In this document: positions 5,969 through 8,106 of the stretch, one piece after another | Numbering within the stretch: the first letter of the stretch is position 1 | How the letters are laid out: every line of letters begins with the position of its first letter | Position numbers and translations under genes: made by a program | The notes under the pieces: generated by a model | Database searches by the model: none | Seen by the model: only the letters and a program-made list of their open reading frames with translations | What the model was told of the DNA's origin: nothing | Source: Oscillospiraceae bacterium | GTDB taxonomy: Bacteria; Bacillota; Clostridia; Oscillospirales; Ruminococcaceae | Length of the DNA: 8,106 bases | Reading direction: 5' to 3' | Assembly (NCBI GenBank): GCA_900768675.1 | Contig: CAAGDT010000014.1 | Span: 1-8,106, forward strand

Positions 5969-7855
5969 TTATACCATAAGGTCGCAAATCTTGTTGCAGT
6001 AGTCAACGGGATTTTCAATATTGATTCCCTCGATAAGAAGCGCCTGGTCGTAGAGAATATCTGCGTAAACCGCAAGCTTCTCCTTGTCGTTGTCGCAGAG
6101 GAACCGCAGCTTTTCAAAAATCGGGTGATTTGAGTTGATTTCAAGCACCTTGTCAGCCTTCGGCTTTCCGCCGCCCTCGGGCATTGCCCCAAGCACCTTT
6201 TCCATCTCGATTGAAACAGCGCCGTCGCTGGAGAGGCATACAGGGTGAGAGCGCAGTCTTGCAGAAAGACGAACGTCCGCAACCTTGCCGGAAAGAGCCT
6301 TCTTCATCTCTTCAAGCAAATCCTTGTTCTGCTCAGCCTTCTCCTTCTTCTCCGCCTTTTCCTCCTCGGTTTCAAGGTCAACGTCGCTGGACTGCACCGA
6401 CTTGAACTCCTTGCCCTCGTAGTCGATAAGCATCTGGAGCGCAAACTCGTCCACGTTGTCGGTCATATACAGGATTTCGTAGCCCTTGTCCTTAAGGATT
6501 TCCGTCTGGGGCAGGCTGTCTATCTTGGCAACGGTTTCGCCGCAAGCGTAGTAGATGTACTTCTGGTCTTCCTTCATACGGGTAATGTACTCGTCGATTG
6601 TGACAAGCTTCTTTTCGGAGGAGGAGTAGAACATAAGCAGGTCTTTGAGCAGTTCCTTGTTCATTCCGTAGCTGCTGTAAAGACCGAACTTAATCTGAAG
6701 ACCGAAGTTCTTCCAGAATTCCTCGTACTTTTCACGCTCGTTGTTGAGCATCTTTTTCAGCTCGTTCTTGATTGTGCGCTCAATGCTCTTTGCAATAAGC
6801 TTAAGCTGACGGTCGTGCTGGAGCATTTCACGGGAAATATTCAGCGATAAATCCTCGCTGTCCACAAGTCCCTTTACAAAGCTGAAATAGTCGGGGAGCA
6901 GGTCGGAGCATTTCTCCATAATAAGCACGCCGCTTGAATAAAGCTGTAATCCCTTTTCGTATTCCTTTGTGTAGTAGTCGAAGGGCGCCTTTTTCGGGAT
7001 ATAGAGCAGTGCGTTGTATGTGGCAGTACCCTCTGTCTTGGAGTGGATATGTGTCAGCGGGTCGTTGTAGTCAAGGAATTTTTCCTTGTAGAACTCGTTG
7101 TACTGCTCCTCGGTAAGCTCGGTCTTGTTCTTCTTCCAGATAGGCACCATGCTGTTGAGTACTTCAACTGCCTTATGCTCCTCATACTCGTTTTCGGTAC
7201 CCTCTTTAAGGTGACGGTGGGTACATTCCATCTTAATCGGGTAGCGGATATAGTCGGAATATCTCTTTACAAGGCTCTTGATTTTGTACTCCGCAAGGAA
7301 GTCGTCGTAGTCCTCCTCCTCGCTGTTTTCCTTAAGATAAAGGGTAATTTCCGAGCCGCAGTCCTGCTTCTGCGCTTCTGTAATGCTGTAGCCGTCCACG
7401 CCCTCGGATTCCCAGAGGTAAGCGGTTTCCTCGCCGTACATCTTGGTAAGAACAGTAACCTTTTTTGCAACCATAAAGGCGGAATAGAAGCCGACGCCGA
7501 ACTGTCCTATAACGTCAACCTCCTCCTTGTCGGTATCGGTGTTTTCCTGCTTGAACTTGAAGGAGCCTGATTGTGCGATAACGCCAAGGTTATTCTCCAG
7601 CTCCTCCTTGTCCATACCGATTCCGTTATCGGAGATTGTTATTGTTCTCTTTTCCTTGTCGGCAGAAATATTGATTTCAAAATTCTCTCTTGTAAGTCCT
7701 AAGTTTTCCTGCATGGACTTGAAATAAAGCTTGTCCATAGCGTCGCTTGCGTTGGATATAAGCTCTCTGAGGAAGATTTCCTTATGAGTATATATAGAAT
7801 TTATCATCATTTCCAGCAAGCGCTTTGATTCCGCCTTAAACTGCTTTTTTGCCAT
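5969..7855 (-). CDS. htpG: Molecular chaperone HtpG (Hsp90 family)
   Basis: HtpG is the bacterial Hsp90, a cytoplasmic dimeric ATP-dependent chaperone that remodels client proteins, often with DnaK. At 628 aa it has the usual bacterial length. The N-terminal GHKL ATPase shows E31, N35 and D38 (RELISNASDA), DNGIGM (76-81) and GQFGVGFYSAF (117-127). The middle domain carries NISREMLQ with the conserved arginine R342 that contacts the ATP phosphate. The C-terminal dimerization domain runs to the end and has no eukaryotic MEEVD tail. The start is set by GAAAGGA (7866-7872) about 10 bases before ATG and by the conserved KKQFKAESKRLLEMM opening. It is transcribed alone, convergent with the LacI gene, from a sigma-A promoter overlapped by a CIRCE operator, so induction by heat through HrcA is expected. 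Nothing looks truncated. Confidence 0.98.
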   Translation of the reverse strand: MAKKQFKAESKRLLEMMINSIYTHKEIFLRELISNASDAMDKLYFKSMQENLGLTRENFEINISADKEKRTITISDNGIGMDKEELENNLGVIAQSGSFKFKQENTDTDKEEVDVIGQFGVGFYSAFMVAKKVTVLTKMYGEETAYLWESEGVDGYSITEAQKQDCGSEITLYLKENSEEEDYDDFLAEYKIKSLVKRYSDYIRYPIKMECTHRHLKEGTENEYEEHKAVEVLNSMVPIWKKNKTELTEEQYNEFYKEKFLDYNDPLTHIHSKTEGTATYNALLYIPKKAPFDYYTKEYEKGLQLYSSGVLIMEKCSDLLPDYFSFVKGLVDSEDLSLNISREMLQHDRQLKLIAKSIERTIKNELKKMLNNEREKYEEFWKNFGLQIKFGLYSSYGMNKELLKDLLMFYSSSEKKLVTIDEYITRMKEDQKYIYYACGETVAKIDSLPQTEILKDKGYEILYMTDNVDEFALQMLIDYEGKEFKSVQSSDVDLETEEEKAEKKEKAEQNKDLLEEMKKALSGKVADVRLSARLRSHPVCLSSDGAVSIEMEKVLGAMPEGGGKPKADKVLEINSNHPIFEKLRFLCDNDKEKLAVYADILYDQALLIEGINIENPVDYCNKICDLMV

Positions 7856-7889
7856 TTTAGGTCATTCCTTTCAGATGTTTTGATTAATT

Positions 7890-7916
7890 TTAGCACTCTC
7901 AACCTTTGAGTGCTAA
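7890..7916 (-). promoter_or_regulatory. CIRCE operator (HrcA binding site) of htpG
   Basis: TTAGCACTC-N9-GAGTGCTAA matches the CIRCE consensus without a mismatch (arms 7890-7898 and 7908-7916). The predicted htpG start point, near 7914, falls inside it, so bound HrcA would block initiation. The dyad would also be transcribed into the leader. HrcA itself is not encoded in the window. Confidence 0.95.
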
Positions 7917-7920
7917 CACT

Positions 7921-7948
7921 ATTATAGCACGATTTTTGCTAATGTCAA
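7921..7948 (-). promoter_or_regulatory. Sigma-A promoter of htpG
   Basis: Minus-strand TTGACA (7943-7948) and TATAAT (7921-7926) are separated by 16 bp, both perfect hexamers. The A-rich tract just upstream (complement of 7954-7969) resembles an UP element. The leader to the ATG is about 59 nt and includes the CIRCE dyad. Confidence 0.85.
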
Positions 7949-7999
7949 TAGATAAAATTAATTTTTTTTGCAGTAAGCAAAAGCGGCGGGTTAAAATTA

Positions 8000-8028
8000 T
8001 TGACAAAATCCGCTTTTTGTCATATAAT
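8000..8028 (+). promoter_or_regulatory. Strong promoter with a dyad in its spacer
   Basis: TTGACA (8000-8005) and TATAAT (8023-8028) are 17 bp apart, a full consensus match. A perfect inverted repeat, TGACAAAA (8001-8008) with TTTTGTCA (8015-8022) around TCCGCT, fills the region from within the -35 to the edge of the -10, a position where a bound repressor would exclude polymerase. The predicted start is near 8035, and the transcript would run into the repeat at 8067. The gene it serves lies beyond the window. Confidence 0.8.
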
Positions 8029-8066
8029 ATACTTTATATTAATTATATCAGTCTGTCGGAAGCCAC

Positions 8067-8106
8067 ATTTCAGGGTGGCGAGAAATCGTCAGATGCTAGG
8101 AAACCG
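8067..8106 (+). repeat. Structured repeat element, copy 2 (cut by window edge)
   Basis: This matches 5767-5806 at 38 of 40 positions, in the same orientation, and runs into the window end, so its 3' arm is not visible. The two differences are G8077 for A5777 and T8086 for C5786. Modelled against the 3' arm of copy 1, the first would gain a G-C pair and the second would leave a G-U pair. Unlike copy 1 it is preceded by GCCAC (8062-8066), which could pair with GTGGC (8075-8079). Confidence 0.75.

Noticed and set aside
6245..7570. Long hydrophobic-looking plus-strand open frames inside htpG (201 and 175 codons)
   Set aside because: The leucine- and valine-rich peptides arise from the complement of lysine- and glutamate-rich htpG codons. 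There is no ribosome site or independent promoter.
7979..8017. AAAAGCGG / CCGCTTTT inverted repeat as a terminator
   Set aside because: The loop of 23 bases is long and no gene ends here. The shorter dyad in the promoter spacer explains the right half better.
8070..8090. T-box-like string CAGGGTGG in the repeat
   Set aside because: It lacks the rest of the T-box antiterminator consensus (no ACCGCG after it) and the specifier stem, and copy 1 has AGGGTAG instead.
1..8106. CRISPR array
   Set aside because: No regularly spaced 25-40 bp repeats are visible anywhere, despite the cas3 gene. The two 40-bp repeat copies are about 2.3 kb apart and belong to a hairpin element.

Overview
The window reads as part of a chromosome from a low-to-mid GC Gram-positive anaerobe of the class Clostridia. 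A gut Ruminococcus-like or [Eubacterium] siraeum-like genome is my best guess, at low confidence. The evidence is strong AGGAGG ribosome binding sites, near-consensus sigma-A promoters, a HrcA-type CIRCE operator, a LacI-like sensor fused to a GGDEF domain, and GC-rich hairpin repeats between genes. There are four complete protein genes and no rRNA, tRNA, transposase or CRISPR array.

Left part (1-2768). Positions 1-231 hold no gene but contain a cluster of nested GC-rich hairpins (68-182) that looks like a dispersed intergenic repeat. A complete HD-nuclease/helicase Cas3 (723 aa, most like type I-C) follows on the minus strand. It has its own consensus promoter about 110 bp upstream of its start, and no other cas gene lies on either side within the window. 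The 365-bp divergent gap to the next gene holds promoters for both directions and several short direct and inverted repeats.

Middle part (2769-5701). Two plus-strand genes form a likely operon, 17 bp apart. The first encodes a soluble diguanylate cyclase whose input domain is a LacI-type ligand-binding domain without its DNA-binding part. The second encodes a LacI-family transcription regulator with an unusually short hinge. Together they suggest that one or two small ligands, probably sugars, control both c-di-GMP synthesis and transcription. A textbook terminator closes the operon.

Right part (5702-8106). The convergent gap between the regulator and htpG contains a 107-nt imperfect hairpin element, a second GC-rich hairpin, and the htpG terminator. 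htpG (Hsp90, 628 aa, minus strand) has a sigma-A promoter whose predicted start point lies inside a perfect CIRCE operator, so HrcA control is expected. Beyond it, a strong promoter points off the right edge. Its spacer is filled by a perfect 8+8 bp dyad, and it leads straight into a second copy of the 40-bp 5' arm of the hairpin element. The repeated structured element, and its second copy behind a tightly controlled promoter, is the least explained signal here.
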